Source: Cryobacterium sp. Y57
GTDB taxonomy: Bacteria; Actinomycetota; Actinomycetes; Actinomycetales; Microbacteriaceae
Assembly: GCF_002929505.1 (NCBI RefSeq)
Contig: NZ_PJJL01000066.1
Location: 1 to 32,808, forward strand
Direction: 5' to 3'
DNA length: 32,808 nt
Made by a program: the position numbers and the translations under genes. The notes beneath the pieces were generated by a model, which was not told the DNA's origin, searched no databases, and was given only the letters and a program-made list of their open reading frames with translations. Each line of letters starts with the position of its first letter. The first letter of the stretch is position 1. Below are positions 23,909 to 31,394 of this stretch, in pieces.

Positions 23909-24982
23909 CTACAGGGTGTTGCCGAGTTTGAAGCCGGCCAGCTCGTCGTCCTTGCGCGTGTACGAGAAGCCGTCAGCGCCGACGGTCACGGCCATTTCGC
24001 TCGACTCGGTGCGTTCGATGACGGGCTGGGGGTTGCCGTCGAGGTCGAGCACGAGCGAGGCATCCGTGTACCAGCTGGGTACAACGGGGTTGCCCCACCA
24101 GTCGCGGCGCTGGTTGTCGTGCACGTTCCAAGTGACAACCGGGTTGTCGGGGTCGCCGGTGTAGTAATCCTGCGTGTAGATCTCGACGCGGTGGCCGTCG
24201 GGGTCACGCAGGTACAGGTAGAACGCGTTCGAGACGCCGTGACGACCGGGTCCGCGCTCGATCAGGTCGCTCTTGCGCAAGGCGCCGAGTTTGTCGCAAA
24301 TGTAGATGATGTTGTTCTTCTCGTGCGTGGCGAAGGCGAGGTGGTGCATGCGCGGCCCGGCACCGCCGGTGAGGGCGGTGTCGTGCACGGTGTCCTTGCG
24401 GCGCATCCACGCCGCGTAGGTGACGCCGTCGTCGTCTTTGATGTCTTCGGTGACGCGAAAGCCGAGGTCTTCGAGGTATCCACGTCCGCGGCCGACGTGG
24501 GGGGTGACCTGGTTGAAGTGGTCGAGGCGCACGAGCGCACCTGGACCCTGCAGGTCGTAGCGCCAGGCGAGTCGTTCCACGTGGGTGGTTGCATAGAAGA
24601 ACTCATACGGAAAGCCGAGCGGGTCTTCGACGCGGACGCTGTCACCGATGCCCCTCACGAAGCCCTCGGTGCGGCGTTCGGTGCGGCAGCCGAGCTCCTG
24701 AAAGTAAGCCTCGGCGAGGTCGACGTCTTCGGGGCTGCGCACCCGAAAGGCCATCGCGGCGACGGCGGCAATGGGCCCCTGGCGCAATACCAGGTTGTGG
24801 TGGATGAATTCCTCGAAGCTGCGCAGGTAGATCTCGGTGTCGCTCTCCTCGGTGACGACGAGGCCGAGAATATCGACGTAGAACTCGCGCGACGTGGCCA
24901 GGTCGGTCACGACGATGTCCATGTAGGCGCAGCGGAGAATATCCGGCGGGGCCTGGGTGGGAGTCGGGATCGGAATTGTCAT
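23909..24982 (-). CDS. hpaD: HpaD: homoprotocatechuate 2,3-dioxygenase (extradiol)
   Basis: A 357-residue type I extradiol dioxygenase that opens the ring of 3,4-dihydroxyphenylacetate between C2 and C3. From ATG 24982 (GAGGAG upstream) the metal ligands fall at His155 (LDHFNQVTPH), His214 (MHHLAFATH) and Glu267 (HRVEIYTQDY). The second-sphere residues His200 and Tyr257 are also in place. These are the numbers known for the Brevibacterium fuscum Fe and Arthrobacter globiformis Mn enzymes, so this is a close ortholog; whether it uses Fe or Mn cannot be told. A 43-bp gap follows hpaE. Confidence 0.95.
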   Translation of the reverse strand: MTIPIPTPTQAPPDILRCAYMDIVVTDLATSREFYVDILGLVVTEESDTEIYLRSFEEFIHHNLVLRQGPIAAVAAMAFRVRSPEDVDLAEAYFQELGCRTERRTEGFVRGIGDSVRVEDPLGFPYEFFYATTHVERLAWRYDLQGPGALVRLDHFNQVTPHVGRGRGYLEDLGFRVTEDIKDDDGVTYAAWMRRKDTVHDTALTGGAGPRMHHLAFATHEKNNIIYICDKLGALRKSDLIERGPGRHGVSNAFYLYLRDPDGHRVEIYTQDYYTGDPDNPVVTWNVHDNQRRDWWGNPVVPSWYTDASLVLDLDGNPQPVIERTESSEMAVTVGADGFSYTRKDDELAGFKLGNTL

Positions 24983-25025
24983 GGGGTTCTCCTCGCTGAT
25001 CGGTGGCCGCGGAACTGAAAACAAG

Positions 25026-26552
25026 CTACTTGCCGCCGAAGCGGGGCGGGTGCACCGGGGCGAGCGTGATGTGTACGGCCTGCGAGTCGGTGTAGAAGTC
25101 GATCGATCGGTAGCCTCCCTCGTGGCCGAGGCCGGAGGCTTTGACTCCGCCGAACGGGGTGCGAAGGTCCCGCACGTTGTGCGAGTTCAACCAGACCATC
25201 CCGGCATCGACGGACTGGGCGAAGTTGTGTGCGCGACTGAGATCGGTGGTCCAGATGTAGGCCGCCAACCCGTACTTCACACCATTGGCCAGGGCGAGCG
25301 CGTCGGCATCCGTTTCGAAGGGGGTGATGGTCACGACCGGGCCGAAGATCTCCTCCTGAAAGATACGGGCGGTCGGGGCGACGTCGGCAAACACCGTGGG
25401 GGAGACGTAGTTGCCCCGTGCCAACCATTCGGGAAGCCCGGCCGGGCGACCGCCGCCGGCGAGCAGACGTCCCTCGGTCTTGCCGATCTCGACGTAGCCC
25501 ATGACCTTGGCGTAGTGCTCGGGGTGCACGAGCGCGCCGACTTCGGTCCTGGGGTCGTGTGGGTCGCCGACGACGATGCGTGCTGCGCGGGCCGCGTAGC
25601 GGGCGCAGAAGTCATCGTAGATGGAGCGCTCCACCAGGATGCGACTCGACGCGGTGCACCGCTCGCCATTCAGCGAGAACACGCCGAACAGGGTCGAGTC
25701 GATCGCGGCGTCGAGGTCGGCGTCGGCGAAGACGACCGCGGGTGACTTACCGCCGAGCTCCATGGACATGCCCTTGAGGTTCGCGGCGCAGTTGCGGTAA
25801 ATGGTCTGGCCCGTGGTGGTTTCGCCGGTGAAGGAGATGAGCGGCACGTCGGGATGCTTCACCAGCGCGTCGCCGGCCCTCTCGCCGATGCCGTTGACCA
25901 GGTTGAACACACCGTCGGGAACGCCCGCCGTGCGAAAGATCTCGGCCCACAGGCTCGCTGACAGCGGCGTGAATTCGGCCGGTTTCAGCACGACGGTGCA
26001 GCCGGAGGCAAGCGCGGGCGCGAGCTTCCAGCTTTCGAGCATGAACGGGGTGTTCCACGGGGTGATCAGCCCGGCGACACCGACCGGCTTACGGTTGACG
26101 TAGTTGATCTGCTTGCCGGGTACCTTATAGGTGTCGTCGGCCTGCGCCACGATCAGGTCAGCGAAGAAGCGAAAGTTCTCGGCCGCCCGTTGCGCCTGGC
26201 CGAGCGCCTGCGTGACCGGCAGCCCGGTATCGAAGGTTTCCAACTCGGCGAGCCGGGCATCCTGCGCCTCGACGGCGTCGGCGATGCGGTGCAGTACCCG
26301 GGCGCGGGCGCGGGGCAGCATGCGCGGCCACGGTCCGTTGTCGAAGGCGTCCTTCGCGGCTGCGACGGCCAGATCGATGTCCGCCTGCTGGCCGGCGGCC
26401 GCGGTGGCGTAGGTCTGGTTCGACACTGGGTCGAGCACGTCAAACGTTTCGCCGCCGACGCTGTCGACGAATTCGCCACCGATGAAATGACGGATGCTGG
26501 TGGGCAGGTCGGCCGGTACGTAGTGTGCGGTCTGGACAGACGTCTGCGTCAT
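25026..26552 (-). CDS. hpaE: HpaE: 5-carboxymethyl-2-hydroxymuconate semialdehyde dehydrogenase
   Basis: A 508-residue NAD-dependent aldehyde dehydrogenase that oxidises the ring-cleavage semialdehyde. The catalytic residues are Glu in SMELGGKSPAVVFADAD and Cys in LNGERCTASSRILVE; cofactor and fold motifs VAGLITPWNTPFML and FTGETTTG are intact. The C-terminus AVHITLAPVHPPRFG is typical of HpaE. Its ATG overlaps the GntR stop by 4 nt, so the regulator and enzyme are co-translated. Confidence 0.93.
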   Translation of the reverse strand: MTQTSVQTAHYVPADLPTSIRHFIGGEFVDSVGGETFDVLDPVSNQTYATAAAGQQADIDLAVAAAKDAFDNGPWPRMLPRARARVLHRIADAVEAQDARLAELETFDTGLPVTQALGQAQRAAENFRFFADLIVAQADDTYKVPGKQINYVNRKPVGVAGLITPWNTPFMLESWKLAPALASGCTVVLKPAEFTPLSASLWAEIFRTAGVPDGVFNLVNGIGERAGDALVKHPDVPLISFTGETTTGQTIYRNCAANLKGMSMELGGKSPAVVFADADLDAAIDSTLFGVFSLNGERCTASSRILVERSIYDDFCARYAARAARIVVGDPHDPRTEVGALVHPEHYAKVMGYVEIGKTEGRLLAGGGRPAGLPEWLARGNYVSPTVFADVAPTARIFQEEIFGPVVTITPFETDADALALANGVKYGLAAYIWTTDLSRAHNFAQSVDAGMVWLNSHNVRDLRTPFGGVKASGLGHEGGYRSIDFYTDSQAVHITLAPVHPPRFGGK

Positions 26553-27271
26553 CGCTCAGGCTCTCTTTCTCGGGGACGGGGCGGATATCGGCTGGGGTGC
26601 TGCGACTTCTGGTATGCGAGGAAGGCATCCAGTGTGCCGGTGCGATGGGCGCGCGCGGCCAACTCGAGTGTGAGCGCGTCGGTGCCCGACGCGATCAGCT
26701 GTAGCAGGTTGTCGTGCTCCGTTACGGAGTCGCGAGCGCGGCCGGGCACGAAGCTGAAAGTGGAGTCGCGCAGCACCTTCATGCGGTTCCAGCCGCGGTG
26801 CACCAGATCGAGGATGTGCGGGTTCGGACAGTTCTCGAACAGGATCGAGTGGAATTCGAGGTTGAGTTCGGTGAACCGGTGCGGGTTGAGGTCTTCGAGG
26901 GAGGTGATCATGGCCTGGTTGACCGTGCGGGCACGTTCGATGTCGGTGGTGGTGATGAATGGCGCCGACAGGGCCGTCGCGACGCCCTCGACGACGCTCA
27001 GCGTTTGCATCGTATAGAGATATTCGGTCTCTTCGAGCATCGCGACCTGCGCCCCGACGTTGCGCTCGAAGGTGATGAGCCCCTCCGCTTCGAGGCGCCG
27101 GATCGCCTCGCGCACCGGTACGACGCTCACGCCCAGATCCTTACCGATCGCGCCGAGTACTAAGCGGTAGCCCGGCGTGAACGTTCCGTCGGAGATGCGT
27201 GACTTGATCCATTGATAGGCGAGTTGGGACTTGCTCACGCCGATGGGAGGGAGCGTCACTGGGGCGACCAT
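26549..27271 (-). CDS. GntR-family (FCD-type) regulator of the hpa genes
   Basis: A 240-residue regulator. The N-terminal winged HTH (QLAYQWIKSRISDGTFTPGY, then GVSVVPVREAIRRLEAEGL) precedes an all-helical FCD ligand domain with RFTELNLEFHSILFENCPN, which carries the usual Asp/Glu-His metal pattern. Its ATG lies inside the end of the FAH-RraA gene (16-nt overlap) and its stop overlaps hpaE, so it is embedded in the operon it probably controls. The likely site is the inverted repeat at 28750-28767. Confidence 0.9.
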   Translation of the reverse strand: MVAPVTLPPIGVSKSQLAYQWIKSRISDGTFTPGYRLVLGAIGKDLGVSVVPVREAIRRLEAEGLITFERNVGAQVAMLEETEYLYTMQTLSVVEGVATALSAPFITTTDIERARTVNQAMITSLEDLNPHRFTELNLEFHSILFENCPNPHILDLVHRGWNRMKVLRDSTFSFVPGRARDSVTEHDNLLQLIASGTDALTLELAARAHRTGTLDAFLAYQKSQHPSRYPPRPREREPER

Positions 27272-28722
27272 TTTTGGTACCGCCCTTTCCAGGTGGCGTT
27301 CATCGGGTACAGCCCGTCGACGCCCTCGCCCGCGGCAACCATCTCGGCGATGAAGGTCTCCTCACGCTCCTGCGCGATCGCGTCGGTGACGACCTCCTCG
27401 ATCACGTGCGGCGGAATCACGAGGACACCGTCAGCGTCTCCCACGATCACATCGCCGGGCTGCACAGCCGCACCACCGCAGGCGATGGTGAGGTCAGTGT
27501 CCCACGGCACGTGACGACGGCCGAGAACGGCCGGATGCGCGTTGGCGAAGTACGTGGGCATCTCGAGGGCGGCCACGGCGGTCACGTCGCGCACCCCGCC
27601 ATCCGTCACCAGACCGGCTGCGCCGTTGACCTGGGCGCGAAGGGCGAGGATGTCCCCGACCGTGCCGGTGCCGGTCTCGCCGCGAGCCTCGATCACGAGC
27701 ACATCATCGGGGCGGAGCGAATCGAAGGCGCGCTTTTGCGCGTTGTAGCCGCCGCCGTGGGCGATGAAGAGGTCCTCCCGGTTGGGAATGAATCGCAGGG
27801 TTCGGGCGAGCCCCACCAGACGTTTGGTGGGACGAGTGGACTGGAGTCCGTCGATCGAGACGTTGTTCAGGCCGCGTTTGCGCAGTTGAGAGCTGAGCGT
27901 GGCCGTTCCGACCGAGTTGATCTTCGCTTTGAGTTCGTCGGTCAGAACGCTGGCTGAGCTGGCCGAAGCTGCCAGCCCGGCCGCTTGGGTCGAACCCCAC
28001 GCCGCGGCCCGCTGCAGATCGTCGATCTTCGGGCTGGCGCCATATTCGGCCATCGCGATCGTGCCGGCGACGACCGGGGTGACCAGTCGCCCGCTGCTCG
28101 GCGCGCCCGGCGCAGTCGGGGCATCCACTTCGACCTCGACCACGTCGCCGGGCTGCACCACGGAGGACCCAGCGGGGGTCCCGGTGAGAATCACGTCGCC
28201 CGGCTCGAGCGTCATCAGCTGGGAGAGATCGGCGACCAGGCGGCCGAACGGGAAGACCAGGTGCGTGGTGGTGTCTTCCTGCACCAACTCGCCGTTGACC
28301 CAGGTACGCACCCGGAGGGCATCGGGTTCAACGCCCCTGGCGTTGATCACGTGCGGGCCAAGAGGGGTGAAGCCGTCTCCGCCCTTGGACTTCAGATTCG
28401 ACCCCTTGTCGGCATAGCGCAGATCGTAGACGCCGAAGTCGTTTGCGGCGGTGACGCCGGAGACGGCCGCCCAGCCCTGCTCCGGGCTCACTCGACGGAC
28501 CCTGTGGCCGATGATCAGGGCGATCTCGCCCTCGAAGGCGAGCAGTTCGGTGCCGGCCGGGCGTTCAATCGGGGTGCCGGACGCGCTCACCGAGGAGCCG
28601 GGCTTCAGAAAGTAGGAGGGCTGCTCCGGCACGCGGCCGCGCTGGGCAATGCGCGAGGGATAGTTGAGGTGCAGGGCGATCACCTTGCCGGGGGTGCCGG
28701 TGAATGACGTGGGCTTCTGCAT
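27256..28722 (-). CDS. FAH-domain / RraA-like domain fusion (HpaG-position isomerase-decarboxylase)
   Basis: A 488-residue two-domain protein. Residues 1-230 are a fumarylacetoacetate-hydrolase-fold domain: metal Glu64/Glu66 in FEGEIALIIG, Asp95 in ANDFGVYDLR, KGGDGFTPLGP and LTGTPAGSSVVQPGDVVEVE. Residues 255-488 are an RraA-like domain, the family of HMG aldolase/oxaloacetate decarboxylase, with LVTDGGVRDV (371-380, metal site Arg378-Asp379) and GDVIVGDADGVLVIP. In the usual pathway HpaG has two FAH halves, a decarboxylase and an isomerase. Here the second is replaced by RraA, whose relatives also decarboxylate 2-oxo acids, so this protein probably does both steps; that is inference. ATG 28722 has GAGAGG 7 nt upstream. 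First gene of the hpa operon. Confidence 0.85.
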   Translation of the reverse strand: MQKPTSFTGTPGKVIALHLNYPSRIAQRGRVPEQPSYFLKPGSSVSASGTPIERPAGTELLAFEGEIALIIGHRVRRVSPEQGWAAVSGVTAANDFGVYDLRYADKGSNLKSKGGDGFTPLGPHVINARGVEPDALRVRTWVNGELVQEDTTTHLVFPFGRLVADLSQLMTLEPGDVILTGTPAGSSVVQPGDVVEVEVDAPTAPGAPSSGRLVTPVVAGTIAMAEYGASPKIDDLQRAAAWGSTQAAGLAASASSASVLTDELKAKINSVGTATLSSQLRKRGLNNVSIDGLQSTRPTKRLVGLARTLRFIPNREDLFIAHGGGYNAQKRAFDSLRPDDVLVIEARGETGTGTVGDILALRAQVNGAAGLVTDGGVRDVTAVAALEMPTYFANAHPAVLGRRHVPWDTDLTIACGGAAVQPGDVIVGDADGVLVIPPHVIEEVVTDAIAQEREETFIAEMVAAGEGVDGLYPMNATWKGRYQKWSPQ

Positions 28723-28749
28723 GGGACATCCTCTCGCAGCGCTGCGTGT

Positions 28750-28767
28750 GTATTTGAAATAATATAC
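28750..28767. promoter_or_regulatory. Candidate GntR operator in the hpa divergent promoter region
   Basis: GTATTTGAAATAATATAC is an AT-rich, imperfect palindrome with GTAT/ATAC ends in an otherwise GC-rich region. It starts 28 bp upstream of the FAH-RraA start. FCD-type GntR repressors bind short AT-rich palindromes near the promoter they control. The assignment is by position and shape only. Confidence 0.45.
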
Positions 28768-28802
28768 GATCACGCGAATGGCGCAACCCCGTAGAAGCAT
28801 GA

Positions 28803-28829
28803 GCGCCCACCGACCCTGTCGGTGAGCGC
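28803..28829. promoter_or_regulatory. 12-bp inverted repeat upstream of the semialdehyde dehydrogenase gene
   Basis: GCGCCCACCGAC and GTCGGTGAGCGC pair over 12 positions with one mismatch and a 3-nt loop. It ends 52 bp before the gene and is followed at once by TAGGCT (28833-28838), a good actinobacterial -10. It would thus cover the -35 region. There is no T run, so an operator is more likely than a terminator. Confidence 0.45.
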
Positions 28830-28881
28830 CGTTAGGCTATTAGCGTCAGATCGACGGGCAGAGACAAGCATGGGAGATGCA

Positions 28882-30363
28882 ATGACAGTTGTTACCGACG
28901 CGCCAACGAACGAATCGGAGCTCCTCGCTCGAGTGCCGGGCCAGCTCTACATCAACGGGCAGTGGGTCGCTGCGACCGGCGGGCGCACCCTCGATGTCAC
29001 CGACCCGGCCACCGGTCGTGTGATCAAGACCATCGCTGACGCGAGCGTGGCCGATGGCGCCGCCGCCCTCGACGCCGCCGATGCCGCCCAGGCCGGCTGG
29101 GCCGCGACTCCCGCCCGCGTGCGGGGTGAAATTCTGCGCCGCACCTTCGATCTGCTGCAGGAACGTAAACATGAGTTCGCGCTGCTCATGACCATCGAAA
29201 TGGGCAAGCCACTGCCCGAGGCGCTCGGGGAGGTCGCCTACGGCGGCGAGTTTTTGCGCTGGTTCAGCGAAGAAGCCGTGCGCATCAGTGGCCGTTACAG
29301 CGCTAACCCCGAGGGCACCGGTCGCATGATCGTCACCCAGCACCCGGTTGGTCCCTGCTTCTTGATCACCCCGTGGAACTTTCCGCTGGCCATGGCGACG
29401 CGCAAGATCGCCCCGGCACTCGCCGCCGGCTGCACCGTCGTTGTCAAGCCGGCCGCGCTCACTCCGCTGACCACCCTGCACTTCGTGGCTCTGCTCGAAG
29501 AGGTCGGCCTGCCTGCCGGGGTTGTCAACGTCATCACGACATCACAGTCCGGCACGGTCTCCGAGCCGATCATCACCGACCCGCGCCTTCGCAAACTCAG
29601 TTTCACCGGGTCGACCGCGGTCGGCAAATCCCTCATCAAGCTGTCCGCCGAGAATGTGCTGCGCACTTCGATGGAACTCGGTGGCAACGCCCCCTTCGTC
29701 GTTTTCGCCGATGCCGACCTCGATCAGGCCGTTGATGGAGCGATCATCGCAAAGTTCCGCAACATCGGCCAGGCCTGCACTGCAGCCAACCGCTTCATCG
29801 TGCACGAGTCCGTCGCCGCCGAATTCACCCGCCGGATCACCGAAAAAGTCGAGGCGTTCCAGATCGGGCGTGGTACCGAGACCGGCATCACCATTGGCCC
29901 GCTCATCGACGGCAAAGCCGTCGCCAAGGCCGATTCCCTCGTGCAGGACGCCCTCACCCGCGGTGCGACCCTGATAACCGGCGGTGCCGCAATCGACCGC
30001 GAGGGCTCCTTCTACGCACCCACCGTACTCACCGATATCCAGCCGGGCAGCGATATTCTGCGCGACGAAATCTTCGGTCCGGTGCTCGCCATCAGCACCT
30101 TCACCGACGAAGCGGATGCGGTGCGCCTCGCCAGCGACACCGAGTTTGGCCTGATCAGCTACGTCTACACGACCGACCTCGCCCGCAGCCAGCGCATGAT
30201 CGACACCTTGCAGACCGGCATGATGGGGCTGAACACCGGCGTCGTCTCGAACGCGGCCGCACCGTTCGGCGGCGTGAAGCAGTCCGGTCTGGGTCGTGAG
30301 GGCGGGCTCGAGGGTATCCAGGAATACCTCTCGACGAAGTACACGCTCACGCCCGTTCCCTAA
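28882..30363 (+). CDS. gabD: NAD(P)-dependent succinate-semialdehyde dehydrogenase
   Basis: A 493-residue aldehyde dehydrogenase of the GabD type. Catalytic Glu is in TSMELGGNAPFVVFADAD and Cys in NIGQACTAANRF; VGPCFLITPWNFPLAMATRK and SFTGSTAVGKSL are typical of succinate-semialdehyde dehydrogenases. HpaI releases succinic semialdehyde, which this enzyme would turn into succinate for the TCA cycle, completing the pathway. ATG 28882 follows GGGAG at 7 nt. It is divergent from the hpa operon and may respond to the same regulator. Confidence 0.9.
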   Translation: MTVVTDAPTNESELLARVPGQLYINGQWVAATGGRTLDVTDPATGRVIKTIADASVADGAAALDAADAAQAGWAATPARVRGEILRRTFDLLQERKHEFALLMTIEMGKPLPEALGEVAYGGEFLRWFSEEAVRISGRYSANPEGTGRMIVTQHPVGPCFLITPWNFPLAMATRKIAPALAAGCTVVVKPAALTPLTTLHFVALLEEVGLPAGVVNVITTSQSGTVSEPIITDPRLRKLSFTGSTAVGKSLIKLSAENVLRTSMELGGNAPFVVFADADLDQAVDGAIIAKFRNIGQACTAANRFIVHESVAAEFTRRITEKVEAFQIGRGTETGITIGPLIDGKAVAKADSLVQDALTRGATLITGGAAIDREGSFYAPTVLTDIQPGSDILRDEIFGPVLAISTFTDEADAVRLASDTEFGLISYVYTTDLARSQRMIDTLQTGMMGLNTGVVSNAAAPFGGVKQSGLGREGGLEGIQEYLSTKYTLTPVP

Positions 30364-30455
30364 CACGCTGTTCGTGAGCGGCCGGTCAATCTGCGGCAGG
30401 GTGCATCCGTCTTACTGTCAAGGAGAGAACTTAGGAAGTAACTGTCCCACCACGG

Positions 30456-30502
30456 GAGGGTCACAGTGCGCGGCGTCGGGCCTGCTGCTGTGGCCCTCTT
30501 TG
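30456..30502 (+). terminator. Intrinsic terminator after gabD
   Basis: GAGGGTCACAG and CTGTGGCCCTC form an 11-bp stem with one G-U pair and a 21-nt GC-rich loop, followed by TTTGTG. It lies about 90 bp after the gabD stop. The rest of 30364-30632 shows no gene and should carry the sigma-factor promoter; AGTGA/TCACT (30526-30542) is a minor inverted repeat there. Confidence 0.6.
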
Positions 30503-30632
30503 TGCGGCTGCGAAGTCCCGCCTGAAGTGAAGAAACCTCACTAAGCTGGTGGGCGCGAGGGGTGATGCCCGAAGGGTTCGGCTCTCGCTGCCCTGTCCAG
30601 CTCGTGTTTTGACCCCAAGGACCCACCCCGAC

Positions 30633-31187
30633 GTGAGTGCACCCACCGACGATGACGAGGCAGTGGACCGCGCGTTTTGCGATGGCGACGAGCGCGCGTT
30701 GGCCGCAGCCTACGCACGCTGGTCACCGCTGGTGCTCACGATCGCCGTACGTTCGCTCGCCAATGCGACCGACGCCGAAGACGTCACCCAGAAGGTGTTC
30801 ATCGCGGCCTGGTGCGGGCGCGTGGGGTTCGACCCGGCCCGCTCCCGGCTGCCGGACTGGCTGATCGGGATCGCCCGGCACATGATCGCGGACGCCCATG
30901 AGGTGCGCAGGCGACAGCGTCGGCTCGAGGACTGCCTCGCCGCGACCATCTCAGCACAGCATTCCGATGACAGTGTCAGCGTCGTCAACCGGGTACTGAT
31001 CGGTGACGAAATCAACCGCCTGGAGCCGGTGCCCCGCGAGGTGATGCGGCTGGCCTTTTTCGACGATCTCACCCAGGTGCAGATCGCCAGCATCCTCGGG
31101 CTGCCGCTCGGTACGGTCAAGAGCCATATGCGCCGCAGCCTGACGCGCTTGCGCACCCGGTTGGAGGTGTCCGATGACTCCTATTGA
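30633..31187 (+). CDS. ECF-type sigma-70 family RNA polymerase sigma factor
   Basis: A 184-residue group IV sigma factor. Region 2 reads DEAVDRAFCDGDERALAAAY and ATDAEDVTQKVFIAAW (-10 recognition); region 4 reads MRLAFFDDLTQVQIASILGL, then PLGTVKSHMRRSLTRLRTRL, the -35-binding HTH. GTG 30633 is the likely start; the AAGGA 13 nt upstream is a little far. It overlaps the anti-sigma remnant by 14 nt. The secreted DUF4397 protein downstream is its probable target. Confidence 0.9.
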   Translation: MSAPTDDDEAVDRAFCDGDERALAAAYARWSPLVLTIAVRSLANATDAEDVTQKVFIAAWCGRVGFDPARSRLPDWLIGIARHMIADAHEVRRRQRRLEDCLAATISAQHSDDSVSVVNRVLIGDEINRLEPVPREVMRLAFFDDLTQVQIASILGLPLGTVKSHMRRSLTRLRTRLEVSDDSY

Positions 31188-31392
31188 TGCCAGGCATATA
31201 GCTGCGGACGACCTGCGCCGCATGGCTCTCGCCGAACGCGATACTCGCGTGGCGGACCGCGCGTACCTCGCGGTGAACTGCACGTGCTCTAGCGTCGAAA
31301 AACTTTCTGACGGTGCATCCAAAACTCGGCGGAGCAGGGAAGTTGTTAGCAGGGAGGCGAAGCCGCCTGCCGTAACGACCCGATGGAGGTAG
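31174..31392 (+). pseudogene. Truncated anti-sigma factor remnant
   Basis: A 72-residue frame starting inside the sigma gene. The first 45 residues (HIAADDLRRMALAERD, then ADRAYLAVNCTCSSVEKL) look like the N-terminal zinc-finger domain of ECF anti-sigma factors, but the His-x3-Cys-x2-Cys motif is degraded: Tyr replaces His and the Cys pair is C-T-C. The membrane helix and outer domain expected after it are missing, and from about 31310 the frame reads the leader of the next gene. It probably cannot hold the sigma factor. Homology is judged by eye. Confidence 0.55.
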
Positions 31393-31394
31393 CA

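Noticed and set aside
30364..30632. Possible riboswitch between gabD and the sigma factor
   Set aside because: Several stems are present, but they are explained by one terminator; no conserved riboswitch core was recognised.
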